DNA from: Candidatus Treponema excrementipullorum
GTDB lineage: Bacteria > Spirochaetota > Spirochaetia > Treponematales > Treponemataceae
Direction: 5' to 3'
Assembly (NCBI GenBank): GCA_018883625.1
Contig: JAHLFV010000125.1
Coordinates: forward strand, 1-12,069
DNA: 12,069 nt
How positions within the stretch are numbered: the first letter of the stretch is position 1; each line of letters opens with the position of its first letter. The notes beneath the pieces are model-generated. The model did not search any database. It worked only from the letters and a program-made list of their open reading frames with translations, and was not told the DNA's origin. This document shows, in pieces, positions 5,135-12,069 of this stretch. The position numbers and the translations under genes are program-made.

Positions 5135-7372
5135 TTACTTTTGTGCTTTTAAGAGTTGACTGACCGGCACAATATCATATCCTGCTTCCTGAATGGCAAT
5201 TACCAGCAGTTCCAGTTTTTGGTATAAGTAATCAACTCGTTCACCGTTAATTCCTACCGCAATAGGGATCACAGCTCCGGGACTGAGAGCATTTATTATG
5301 TTCTCTATAACATTGTCTGTATAAATATACTGAGAAGCTGGGGCGTGAAGCATATCGAAGGTTTCTGTGTCTTTTGTATCGATGGCTTTGTGAACAAATG
5401 TATATCCGGCTTGATTGCCTGCTTCTACAATTTGGTTATTGTAAGAATAATAAGGTGTATGCCACAAGACGGAAAGTTCTCGCTGGGTTAAAGAGTAAAA
5501 ATCATCCTCGTTTCGGGCCAAGCCTCTTCTGATAAAACTTTCGTCTATGATAAAGTCTTGGATAGATACCAAGTCAGTTGAAATGTAAAACATGGATGCA
5601 CATTCTTGGCTGGATTGGGCAATTCGCAATGTTTCTACCGGATATCGACGGATAAATTCCCCGTTAATGAAAAATGTTCCGTCTATTTGGTATTGCTCCA
5701 AAACCTGCATAATATAGGCCAATCCGTCGGCGTTATCTAAAGCGTCCAGCGCCAAAGCAACCTGGGGCTTTGTTGACACCTTTTCTTGTTGAGAAATATA
5801 GAATGCCTCTGTTTTTGCCAAACCTTCCAAAGTTCGTATGTAAATAGCATTAGTGTAGTTGCTGTAGGGACTTGTATCCAAATATACCCTGTACTTGCTG
5901 TTTACAATACTAGGCTCCGGTAACTGGGAAATATCAGATGCTATCCAAGAAGTCTGAGCAGAGTCATATTCAAAAATACCCCAACTGTTTTTAATAACAG
6001 GATTGCCTGTTTCACTGTTCCAACGGTATTCTCCGGCAGAGGAGGGAAAAAGAACATCGGCACTGTTCTGGCTTACTTTTGTATAATCCCACCGTATAAC
6101 TGCCTCGGGATTGCCTAAGAATATGTGATTATTTCCCCAAACATAGGAGACAACATCTTTACAAGCCAAAACAGCACTTTGCTTCCAAGGGGTTATGTCG
6201 TAGACATACAGATTGGAAGTGTTTTTAAACAGTAACTGTGTTCCATCCGGTGATAACAGAGGAAAGGATACAGCCTCCGGCAAAGACAATGCAACCGGTA
6301 TTACGGCTCTTCCTGTAGGTAATGTTGATTCAGCAAGTTTAAACGCTTCACTGGAGTACTTGAAAGTGTTGTAATACTGGAACCAGATAACAGGGGTATT
6401 TTTGCTATCCCAAAATACAGTACAACTTTGAGTTGAACCGGCGGAAGCTATTTGAGTTCCCACATATCGCTGGGTAACAAAGGTGGCTTTACCCGGCAGT
6501 TCCAAATAACTTATAGTTCGTTGATTGTTAATCAACACCATGGAGGAACAATCGGGACTGACACTGAAATTATCGTATTTTGAAAAATTATGGGGTAACC
6601 GTCCGATGATTTTACCTACACCTACAAAATCGGAGTACAACGCCCGCAAATACATCTCATAGATGGGAATGCTGTACACTAAGTCGTCGGCAATATACAC
6701 TAAATTCTGGGAAGACGCCCAAGAGATATTGTTTATGGAACCAATGCCGATTTTTCTTAATTTTTCCGGAATTTGGCTGGTTTTGAAGGCTGTTTCCGGT
6801 TCTGTAAAATACAAATCACCGTCTTTTTGGTAAATTAAAAACTTACTGTCTGGTGACCAAGATACAGGAACTGTAGTATAACTCAGCTGAACTTCTTCCA
6901 CTAAGGTTACAGAAAGAAAGCCTTCTATATTTTTTAATACAACGCTACCTCTGGCGGGTCCGGTTTTTTCTATGGTACAAATCCATTTACCGTCAGGACT
7001 AACACTTTCTGCCGGACTGTAGACAGCGTCCACGGGAATGGGATTTTGTGAATTACTGTAACTGGCAAGATATGTACCTTTTTCTATATTGTATTCGGTA
7101 ATGCCGTAACGATTTTTTACTCTCAGAATTTCTCCCTTGTTCAAAATATCCATCTTTTCGGGATAACTGGTAAGCTGCAAGGGTTTTTCTTCTGTGGTTT
7201 CTATGTTAGACATAAACAACGTGTTATAGGATGTTTTTCCGGGATTATGTTGGGTAATACCAAACAGTAAATTATGGTCAGAAGCCAGTTCCGGGGCAGA
7301 AAAAGTAATTTCAGCTTGCGCTGTCAGTGCCATGGTTAGCAAGAAAAATAGTACCGCAACTTTCTTATTCAT
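5135..7372 (-). CDS. Secreted beta-propeller-like protein with a degenerate NodB/polysaccharide-deacetylase domain
   Basis: This is a 745-residue exported protein. A signal peptide (MNKKVAVLFFLLTMALTAQA) should be cleaved after residue 20. Residues about 25-490 contain scattered TolB/WD40-like repeats (VSPDGKWIC at 124, SWSPDSKFLIY at 171, VSPDCSSMVLI at 271, LSPDGTQLLF at 373), suggesting a propeller. Residues about 535-740 match the CE4 fold (VALALDALD, GTFFINGEF, GLARNEDDFY, LWHTPYY), but the catalytic motifs have decayed. In the usual TFDDG, the second Asp, a metal ligand, is A544, while the base D543 remains. The two motif-2 histidines align with M594 and S598, and the motif-5 His is absent. 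It may therefore bind glycan or peptidoglycan rather than deacetylate it. The ATG overlaps the preceding gene by 8 bases (ATGAATAA), implying translational coupling. Motif alignment was done by eye. Confidence 0.8.
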   Translation of the reverse strand: MNKKVAVLFFLLTMALTAQAEITFSAPELASDHNLLFGITQHNPGKTSYNTLFMSNIETTEEKPLQLTSYPEKMDILNKGEILRVKNRYGITEYNIEKGTYLASYSNSQNPIPVDAVYSPAESVSPDGKWICTIEKTGPARGSVVLKNIEGFLSVTLVEEVQLSYTTVPVSWSPDSKFLIYQKDGDLYFTEPETAFKTSQIPEKLRKIGIGSINNISWASSQNLVYIADDLVYSIPIYEMYLRALYSDFVGVGKIIGRLPHNFSKYDNFSVSPDCSSMVLINNQRTISYLELPGKATFVTQRYVGTQIASAGSTQSCTVFWDSKNTPVIWFQYYNTFKYSSEAFKLAESTLPTGRAVIPVALSLPEAVSFPLLSPDGTQLLFKNTSNLYVYDITPWKQSAVLACKDVVSYVWGNNHIFLGNPEAVIRWDYTKVSQNSADVLFPSSAGEYRWNSETGNPVIKNSWGIFEYDSAQTSWIASDISQLPEPSIVNSKYRVYLDTSPYSNYTNAIYIRTLEGLAKTEAFYISQQEKVSTKPQVALALDALDNADGLAYIMQVLEQYQIDGTFFINGEFIRRYPVETLRIAQSSQECASMFYISTDLVSIQDFIIDESFIRRGLARNEDDFYSLTQRELSVLWHTPYYSYNNQIVEAGNQAGYTFVHKAIDTKDTETFDMLHAPASQYIYTDNVIENIINALSPGAVIPIAVGINGERVDYLYQKLELLVIAIQEAGYDIVPVSQLLKAQK

Positions 7373-7613
7373 CTTTACACTCCAAGGTAAAAGTAAAATC
7401 GTCTAAATCTTTTTCAATCTGAGACAATTCTGCTTTTAGTTTTTCGATGTATTTTATTTTTTCACAACGTTGAAGTTTTTCCAGTTTTGAAAAAACTTCA
7501 TCAAAGTCAGTGAGGGAATATCCTTTTGTTAAGGATATTCCGCACCAAGGACAGTAGAAATAATCTTTAGATACAGTTTTTCCGCAACCACTACATACTG
7601 TTACGGCTTCCAT
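7365..7613 (-). CDS. Small zinc-ribbon protein with a C-terminal helix
   Basis: This is an 82-residue protein. Two CxxC knuckles (C7-C10 and C21-C24, with CPWCG at 21-25) form a rubredoxin-like zinc ribbon. A charged helix follows (about 36-72, KLEKLQRCEKIKYIEKLKAELSQIEKDL) that looks like a coiled coil. There is no signal peptide or membrane segment, so it should be cytoplasmic, unlike the products on either side. GGAGG (7618-7622) lies 4 bases before the ATG. The gene starts 12 bases after the LysM/M23 gene and overlaps the NodB-like gene by 8 bases, so it is firmly inside the operon. The function is not known; by architecture it could be a protein- or nucleic-acid-binding adaptor. Confidence 0.8.
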   Translation of the reverse strand: MEAVTVCSGCGKTVSKDYFYCPWCGISLTKGYSLTDFDEVFSKLEKLQRCEKIKYIEKLKAELSQIEKDLDDFTFTLECKDE

Positions 7614-7625
7614 ATAACCTCCAAA

Positions 7626-8852
7626 CTATTTCAATACAGTCATGGGATCTATAAGTTTACCGTTTTTGTAAACAGTAAAGTGCAGGTGGGGGCCGGTAGA
7701 GTATCCTGTGCTACCTACCATACCGATTTGTGTACCTTGAGCAACCCGGGTACCTTTAGAAAGGGGAGAAGGTTTATACATGTGGGCGTACAGTGTTTGA
7801 TATCCGTTTTCATGGTCTATGATAACGTAGTTACCGTATACGTTTGTATATCCAACTGCGGCAACTTTACCGCTCATGGCTGCTTTTATAGGTGTACCCT
7901 GAGCTATTGCCAAATCCACACCTGTGTGAAAAGATGCCACGCCGGTAAACGGATCTTGTCTGTTACCGAAAGATGATGATATTCTATATCTGCCTGAGAG
8001 AGGAAGGATAAATAATTCTCCCATAGCTTTTTTTAAGTCTGTTACAGATAGGCGGGCACCTGGTATAAAAAGCTGTTGACCTTCTTTCAAAGTTACAGAA
8101 TCCAAATTGTTAACATCCAAAATATTTTCCACGGGAGTGCCGTACCGGACAGACAGACTTTCTATAGAGTCTCCCTGCTTAACAGTGTGAATCAATCCGT
8201 CCGTTGACGGTATTTTAAGTTTTTGTCCGGCCCGAATTTGACGAACGTTTCCGATATCGTTCACTGCAATAAGGGTAGAAATATTGGTCAAACCGAACTT
8301 TTGAGAAATACCGGAAATAGTATCGCCATTTTTTATGGTGTATTCGGAATAGGTGACAGGTTGGGAAAGGTTGATGTCAGCTATGGTCAAGGCCTGTCCG
8401 TCAACCAAAAGATTTCCTGCAGCATCCACTTTGTCTGTTTGAAGTAAGGCAAAATCATTCATAACTTTGTCTAAAACTTCTATCTCTTGCGGAGACAAGT
8501 ATTCCAATTCCACATTGGAACCCAAACCTGAATAATATGCTTTTAGAGATATTAAACTCCAAGAAAAAATAACCGCACAAGTCATTATCCCCGTATAAAA
8601 CAGTACGCTAAAAAATCTGTGTCTGAAATACCAAGTGAGCTTTTGAAACAGAATGTCGAAATATGCACCGAAGCTTTCTGCCAGTTGCTTTGTCTTTTGG
8701 TGAACCTCGTATATATTGTATGTAGAAAAAATATGTTCTTGTGAGAAACTCGTTTTATTAACTTTATGAGCTTTATAGGATCGTTTTTTTAACAAGCGAG
8801 CCTGAGGTCTAAAAGTTGTTTTTCGATTATCCAAATAGGTGTATACTTCCAT
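7626..8852 (-). CDS. Membrane-anchored LysM/M23 peptidoglycan endopeptidase
   Basis: M23 zinc endopeptidases cut peptidoglycan cross-links or stem peptides. Counted from the ATG at 8852 (408 residues), the order is: a basic cytoplasmic segment (1-79); one transmembrane helix (about 80-102); a short linker; LysM 1 (about 170-215, YTIKNGDTISGISQKFG); LysM 2 (about 221-264, HTVKQGDSIESLSVRYG); and a lysostaphin-type M23 domain (about 290-405). The zinc ligands are intact: H309 and D313 in HTGVD and the second His of HLH (389-391), with the catalytic-side His in YAH (H357). It should act on the periplasmic wall while anchored in the inner membrane. A longer frame starting with TTG at 8900 lacks a ribosome site and would abut lepB, so I prefer the ATG, although its own Shine-Dalgarno is also weak. 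It is first in its operon. Confidence 0.92.
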   Translation of the reverse strand: MEVYTYLDNRKTTFRPQARLLKKRSYKAHKVNKTSFSQEHIFSTYNIYEVHQKTKQLAESFGAYFDILFQKLTWYFRHRFFSVLFYTGIMTCAVIFSWSLISLKAYYSGLGSNVELEYLSPQEIEVLDKVMNDFALLQTDKVDAAGNLLVDGQALTIADINLSQPVTYSEYTIKNGDTISGISQKFGLTNISTLIAVNDIGNVRQIRAGQKLKIPSTDGLIHTVKQGDSIESLSVRYGTPVENILDVNNLDSVTLKEGQQLFIPGARLSVTDLKKAMGELFILPLSGRYRISSSFGNRQDPFTGVASFHTGVDLAIAQGTPIKAAMSGKVAAVGYTNVYGNYVIIDHENGYQTLYAHMYKPSPLSKGTRVAQGTQIGMVGSTGYSTGPHLHFTVYKNGKLIDPMTVLK

Positions 8853-8862
8853 AGGCTTACTA

Positions 8863-8891
8863 TCGACATAATTTAAACAGCATATTAGAAT
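8863..8891 (+). promoter_or_regulatory. Promoter of the lepB operon, predicting a leaderless mRNA
   Basis: TCGACA (8863-8868), a 17-base spacer and TAGAAT (8886-8891) match sigma-70 at five of six positions in each hexamer. The start would fall near 8898-8900, at or 1-2 bases before the lepB ATG. No Shine-Dalgarno precedes that ATG, which agrees with a leaderless message. Confidence 0.6.
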
Positions 8892-8900
8892 AAACCGCAA
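8872..8900 (-). promoter_or_regulatory. Possible promoter of the M23 operon, overlapping the lepB promoter
   Basis: On the minus strand TTGCGG (8895-8900), a 17-base spacer and TTTAAA (8872-8877) give a weak sigma-70 fit. Only about 47 bases separate the two divergent start codons, so the M23 operon promoter must lie here or inside lepB. If this one is used, the two promoters share the same DNA face and RNA polymerase could not occupy both at once. Confidence 0.25.
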
Positions 8901-9406
8901 TGGATGATAAAAAAAAGAATTCTCTTATTTTGCTGTTTTTCTTTGGAATTATATGTGGTATAGTGCTCAAATTATTTTTTTTTGATTTTATGAGAGTTTC
9001 CGGTACATCTATGGAGCCGGCAATACATGATAAAGGTCATGTTATAATCAATAAAATAACATACGGATTAGTCCGTCCTTTTGGAGAAGATTTACTTTTA
9101 CAATGGAATACTCCGAAGGTAGGAGATATTGTTGCCTATTTTCATAATAATAAGCTTGTAATTAAACGGTGTGTAGGTTGTCAAGGTGATTCTATAGATT
9201 TTTATACAGATTTAGGCTATAGTCTATCTGTCAATGGCAGAAAAATACCGCTGACGGAAACTCAGTACCAAAGATTAAAGCACAACAAAACTGTTCCCGA
9301 GGACATGATTTTGGCTGTAGGAGATAATTACGAGGTATCCGTAGATTCTCGGGATTACGGTTTTATTTTTGTAGACAACATTATCGGAAGGGTTGTAGCT
9401 AAATGA
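8900..9406 (+). CDS. lepB: Signal peptidase I
   Basis: Signal peptidase I (EC 3.4.21.89) removes signal peptides from exported proteins at the outer face of the inner membrane, using a Ser/Lys dyad. This is a compact, 168-residue, single-anchor form. A transmembrane helix at about 8-29 is followed by box B SGTSMEPAI (34-42, catalytic S37), box D VVAYFHNNKLVIKR-type sequence with catalytic K89 in VIKR, and box E GDNYEVSVDSRDYG (141-154). All key residues are present. The ATG overlaps the next gene's start as ATGA (9403-9406). Two homopolymers lie early in the gene: A8 at 8909-8916 and T9 at 8975-8983. The lack of a Shine-Dalgarno and a promoter abutting the ATG suggest leaderless translation. 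Confidence 0.96.
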   Translation: MDDKKKNSLILLFFFGIICGIVLKLFFFDFMRVSGTSMEPAIHDKGHVIINKITYGLVRPFGEDLLLQWNTPKVGDIVAYFHNNKLVIKRCVGCQGDSIDFYTDLGYSLSVNGRKIPLTETQYQRLKHNKTVPEDMILAVGDNYEVSVDSRDYGFIFVDNIIGRVVAK

Positions 9407-11268
9407 ATACTATGATATCCAAAAAAATTTTTGCTTTTTTTGCTACTTTGTTGGTACTTGTAAGCATCTATATTATTTATCTGTATGGAGTGTTGGCTTT
9501 TGAGCCTGTGACTGATAATCCCAATCCCATGGCTCAGTTTACTCGAGGGGAAATTTTAGACAGAAACGGAAAACCTTTGGCCATTTCCACCAATTTTTAC
9601 CATCTATCGGTGACGCCTTCTGCCGTTAAAAACCCTCGGCTTATGGCGCAGTTATTTGCTCCTGTTTTGGAAATAGATGAGGAAGAGATTTTTCAGAAAA
9701 TTACGGAAGCTACTCGGGTCTTTTACTTGAAGAAGAGATTGGATATAACAAGTTATGACACATTGCAGAATATTATAAAGAAAAACGACTTGACCGGTGT
9801 TCGGTTTGATAAAATTCCCGGACGGATTTATCCAGAGAATGATTTGGCAGCCCAACTTATCGGTTTTATGGGGGATTCGGGAGACGGTCTGGCCGGTGTA
9901 GAGTACTCTATGCAAGCAGAATTGGAACCGAAATATGGTGCTACTGCCGAAACTTCCAGACCGGGACAAAATGTATATCTTACCATTGATGCCGATCTTC
10001 AATACAAACTGGAAAAAATAGCCCATAAAGCCATGGCAGATACTCAGGCAGAAAGTATGATGTTATTGGCTGCCGATGCCAAAACCGGAGAAATTTTATC
10101 CTATGTCAGTTTGCCCTCGGTCAATTTGAACGAATATACAGATTCCTCTGTGGAACAAAGGCAAGACAGGCCTGCAACCTATGCCTATGAGCCTGGATCT
10201 GTTTTTAAGATTTTTTCCGTGGCGTCAGTTTATGATGCAGGGCTTATTTCTCCTGATGAAATTTTTGTCTGTGACGGTAAGTACGATGTAAAAACTTCAA
10301 ACGGAGAGAGAGTGACCATTACCTGCTTGGATCACCATGGTGCCATTACCGCTGAACAGGCCTTGCAGTATTCCTGTAATGACGCTTTGGCTCAAATAAG
10401 TGCCAAAGTCAATTCTGAATACTTTTTGTCAAAAATTCGGGCTTTGGGGTTCGGTGAAAAAACTGGTATTGAATTACCCAGCGAAACTGCCGGACTGGTT
10501 CGTTCTACTACAGACCGATTGTGGTCAGGACGATCAAAGCCCACTATTGCCATTGGACAGGAAATCAGTGTGTCTGCTCTGCAAATGGTACAGGCAACAA
10601 CAGCCCTGACAAACGGCGGTGTTCCCGTAAAATTATCCGTTATTTCCCGAATAACGGATAAAGACAATAATGAAGTGTTTACGCACATACCAGAATATAA
10701 AGAACCGGTATTCTCTCCTGTTACTGCAAATTATCTTTTACAGTGCATGAAATCTACCGCCCAAGTGGGAACCGGTTATCGGGCTGCTTTGGGAGATATA
10801 TCTGTTGGTGTAAAAACCGGAACGGCTCAAATGATAGACAGTACAACCGGGGGCTATAGCGAGACAGACTTTTTATCTAACTGTGTGGCAGTGTTTCCTA
10901 CAGAAAACCCGGAAATTATTTTGTATATTGTAATAACAAAGGCTAAGGGAGAAACTTATTCCGGAAGAATTGTTGCCCCCGTAGTAAGGGAAGCTGCTGA
11001 TGTTATTATTGACCACATGGGAATGACCCGTGAAGGAGCTGCCTCTTTATCCCATTCGGGTGTAATCGCTGTTCCCGGTGAAAATCTTCCTGAATTTACA
11101 GACGTTTTGCCTGACTATACGGGGGCATCTAAACGGACAATTGTATCTTTGTTTCAAAAAACAGATTGGGAAATTTCTATTGTCGGTGACGGATATGTGG
11201 TTCAGCAAAATCCTCCAGCAGGAACCCCTATAACGGAGAACATGAAAATTGAATTCTATCTTGAATAA
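9403..11268 (+). CDS. Class B penicillin-binding protein (peptidoglycan DD-transpeptidase) with C-terminal PASTA domain
   Basis: Class B PBPs cross-link peptidoglycan stem peptides during division or elongation. This 621-residue protein has an N-terminal transmembrane anchor (about 9-31), a PBP dimerisation domain beginning TRGEILDRNGKPLA (47-60), and a transpeptidase domain with all three active-site motifs: SVFK (266-269, nucleophile S266), SCN (324-326) and KTGTA (471-475). The region after about 560 (PEFTDVLPDYTG to the end, with QQNPPAGTPI at 601-610) reads as one PASTA domain, as in FtsI/SpoVD/PBP2x relatives. It starts inside the lepB stop (ATGA), with GGAAGGG at 9386-9392 as ribosome site. 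It lies outside a typical division gene cluster, so whether it is the main FtsI or an additional enzyme cannot be told from here. Confidence 0.95.
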   Translation: MNTMISKKIFAFFATLLVLVSIYIIYLYGVLAFEPVTDNPNPMAQFTRGEILDRNGKPLAISTNFYHLSVTPSAVKNPRLMAQLFAPVLEIDEEEIFQKITEATRVFYLKKRLDITSYDTLQNIIKKNDLTGVRFDKIPGRIYPENDLAAQLIGFMGDSGDGLAGVEYSMQAELEPKYGATAETSRPGQNVYLTIDADLQYKLEKIAHKAMADTQAESMMLLAADAKTGEILSYVSLPSVNLNEYTDSSVEQRQDRPATYAYEPGSVFKIFSVASVYDAGLISPDEIFVCDGKYDVKTSNGERVTITCLDHHGAITAEQALQYSCNDALAQISAKVNSEYFLSKIRALGFGEKTGIELPSETAGLVRSTTDRLWSGRSKPTIAIGQEISVSALQMVQATTALTNGGVPVKLSVISRITDKDNNEVFTHIPEYKEPVFSPVTANYLLQCMKSTAQVGTGYRAALGDISVGVKTGTAQMIDSTTGGYSETDFLSNCVAVFPTENPEIILYIVITKAKGETYSGRIVAPVVREAADVIIDHMGMTREGAASLSHSGVIAVPGENLPEFTDVLPDYTGASKRTIVSLFQKTDWEISIVGDGYVVQQNPPAGTPITENMKIEFYLE

Positions 11269-12069
11269 CAATCTTCGGTTATTGCAAGGCCGTTTTCCCC
11301 AGCTGTACACTTTAATAAAAGATGAGTTGGAAAATTCTTTGCTATTATTGAAGCCCTTTACAGAGAATTTTCCCCTTATAAGTAAAAGTTCTTCCGATGA
11401 GGTCTCTTCCGTCAAATGGAAAGCTCTGGCTCTGAAAGATGAAAAAATTATTGTTCCATGGGATACTTCTCGAGAAGTCTCCGGAAATTCATCGGAGGGA
11501 ATGTCTCAAGAATGGCAGATTTTTTCTTCAAAGTCAGGATTTCCCACAGGAATAGCAAAAATCGGAGATGAAGGAATATATATTCATTCAAAGTATGATC
11601 CTACCCGAGAGGGAGAGCGCTTTGCCCAATCTTGTGATAATACAACGGAAAACAAGAATGAAAATAGTTGCCATGTAGATGAAAGTGCATTTGACAAAAT
11701 GCCCGTTTTCTTCGGTGTGGGACTGGGATATGAAGCCATAGCAGTGGCGCAAAGATATCCCCAAAACGGCATTGCCATTATAGAACCTGATATCGGTGTT
11801 TTTGCCACAGCCTTGTGCCTTTTGGATTTTACTTCCGTGTTTTCCGTTGAAAATTGTATAGTACTTGTTAAAGCGCCTCAGCAGTCGGTGATAGCTGTTT
11901 TAGAGAAACATGGATTGGGAAAATGCTGTTTTATAAAAAATAAAATACCTCTTTCCCAAAATAAAAAGTATTTTGAAGATTTGAATACATTGATTCAAAG
12001 AAATTTAAATAAAGATGAGATAAATACGCGGACTCAACGACGATTTGGAAAGTTATGGCAACGGAATAC
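11249..12069 (+). CDS. Maf/DUF115 family protein (6-hydroxymethylpterin diphosphokinase MptE-like), 3' end outside window
   Basis: This frame stays open from 11246 to the right edge. The likely start is TTG at 11249, with GGAG at 11235-11238 about 10 bases upstream; that gives MNSILNNNLRLLQGRFPQLY, a typical N-terminus for this family. It overlaps the PBP gene by 20 bases. TTG at 11261 is the alternative. Of the 273 residues visible, the family landmarks are IHSKYDPTREGERFA (about 111-125), the glycine-rich VFFGVGLGYEAIAVAQRYP followed by IIEPD (about 152-180), and RTQRRFGKLWQRN at the edge. In Campylobacter and Helicobacter related Maf proteins are needed for flagellin glycosylation, while archaeal MptE is a pterin diphosphokinase. 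Spirochaete members are mostly uncharacterised. A poorly conserved, polar insert lies at about 128-148. Confidence 0.85.
   Translation, partial: MNSILNNNLRLLQGRFPQLYTLIKDELENSLLLLKPFTENFPLISKSSSDEVSSVKWKALALKDEKIIVPWDTSREVSGNSSEGMSQEWQIFSSKSGFPTGIAKIGDEGIYIHSKYDPTREGERFAQSCDNTTENKNENSCHVDESAFDKMPVFFGVGLGYEAIAVAQRYPQNGIAIIEPDIGVFATALCLLDFTSVFSVENCIVLVKAPQQSVIAVLEKHGLGKCCFIKNKIPLSQNKKYFEDLNTLIQRNLNKDEINTRTQRRFGKLWQRN

Noticed and set aside
8853..8900. N-terminal extension of the M23 gene to a TTG at 8900
   Set aside because: There is no ribosome site before this TTG, it would touch the lepB start codon, and the extra 16 residues look non-conserved. The ATG at 8852 is preferred, though its own ribosome site is weak.
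11047..11415. Minus-strand frame across the PBP/Maf junction
   Set aside because: It is antisense to two coupled, recognisable genes and has no ribosome site or family resemblance.
1..12069. Search by eye for a mobile element, CRISPR array, tRNA, riboswitch or defence system
   Set aside because: No transposase, integrase, terminal repeats, direct repeat array, cloverleaf or structured long leader was seen; gene content and spacing look like core chromosome.

Overview
The window reads as an ordinary chromosomal stretch from a spirochaete, most likely Treponema or a close relative. This is inferred from moderately AT-rich DNA, the gene content (a Maf/DUF115-type protein, a spirochaete-style deacetylase-like secreted protein and a small protein with an Rpn-type tail), and a textbook sigma-54 promoter. 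No mobile element, CRISPR array, tRNA or rRNA gene was seen.

Layout. (1) 2-2787, plus strand: the 3' two thirds of pnp (polynucleotide phosphorylase), followed 11 bases later by an M16 zinc peptidase. (2) 2744-2992, minus strand: a small protein resembling the C-terminal tail of Rpn/PD-(D/E)XK transposase-family nucleases. It overlaps the 3' end of the peptidase gene. (3) 3186-4283, plus: aroC (chorismate synthase) with its own promoter, converging on hsp20 with a shared hairpin terminator between them. (4) 4344-4778, minus: an Hsp20 small heat-shock protein behind a near-perfect sigma-54 promoter, with a short hairpin predicted at the very 5' end of its mRNA. (5) 5135-8852, minus: a three-gene operon of a membrane-anchored LysM/M23 endopeptidase, a zinc-ribbon coiled-coil protein, and a secreted beta-propeller plus NodB-like protein that has lost its metal ligands. 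It ends at a strong intrinsic terminator. (6) 8900-12069, plus: a divergent, tightly coupled operon of lepB (signal peptidase I), a class B penicillin-binding protein with a PASTA domain, and the start of a Maf/DUF115 protein that runs off the right edge.

The right half is an envelope-biogenesis locus. A peptidoglycan hydrolase operon and a peptidoglycan transpeptidase/signal-peptidase operon are transcribed back to back from about 50 bases of shared promoter DNA. The lepB promoter sits so close to the ATG that the message should be leaderless. The points most worth a second look are the sigma-54-driven hsp20 with its 5' hairpin, the degenerate NodB protein and its zinc-ribbon partner, the leaderless lepB promoter, and the free-standing Rpn-tail protein.
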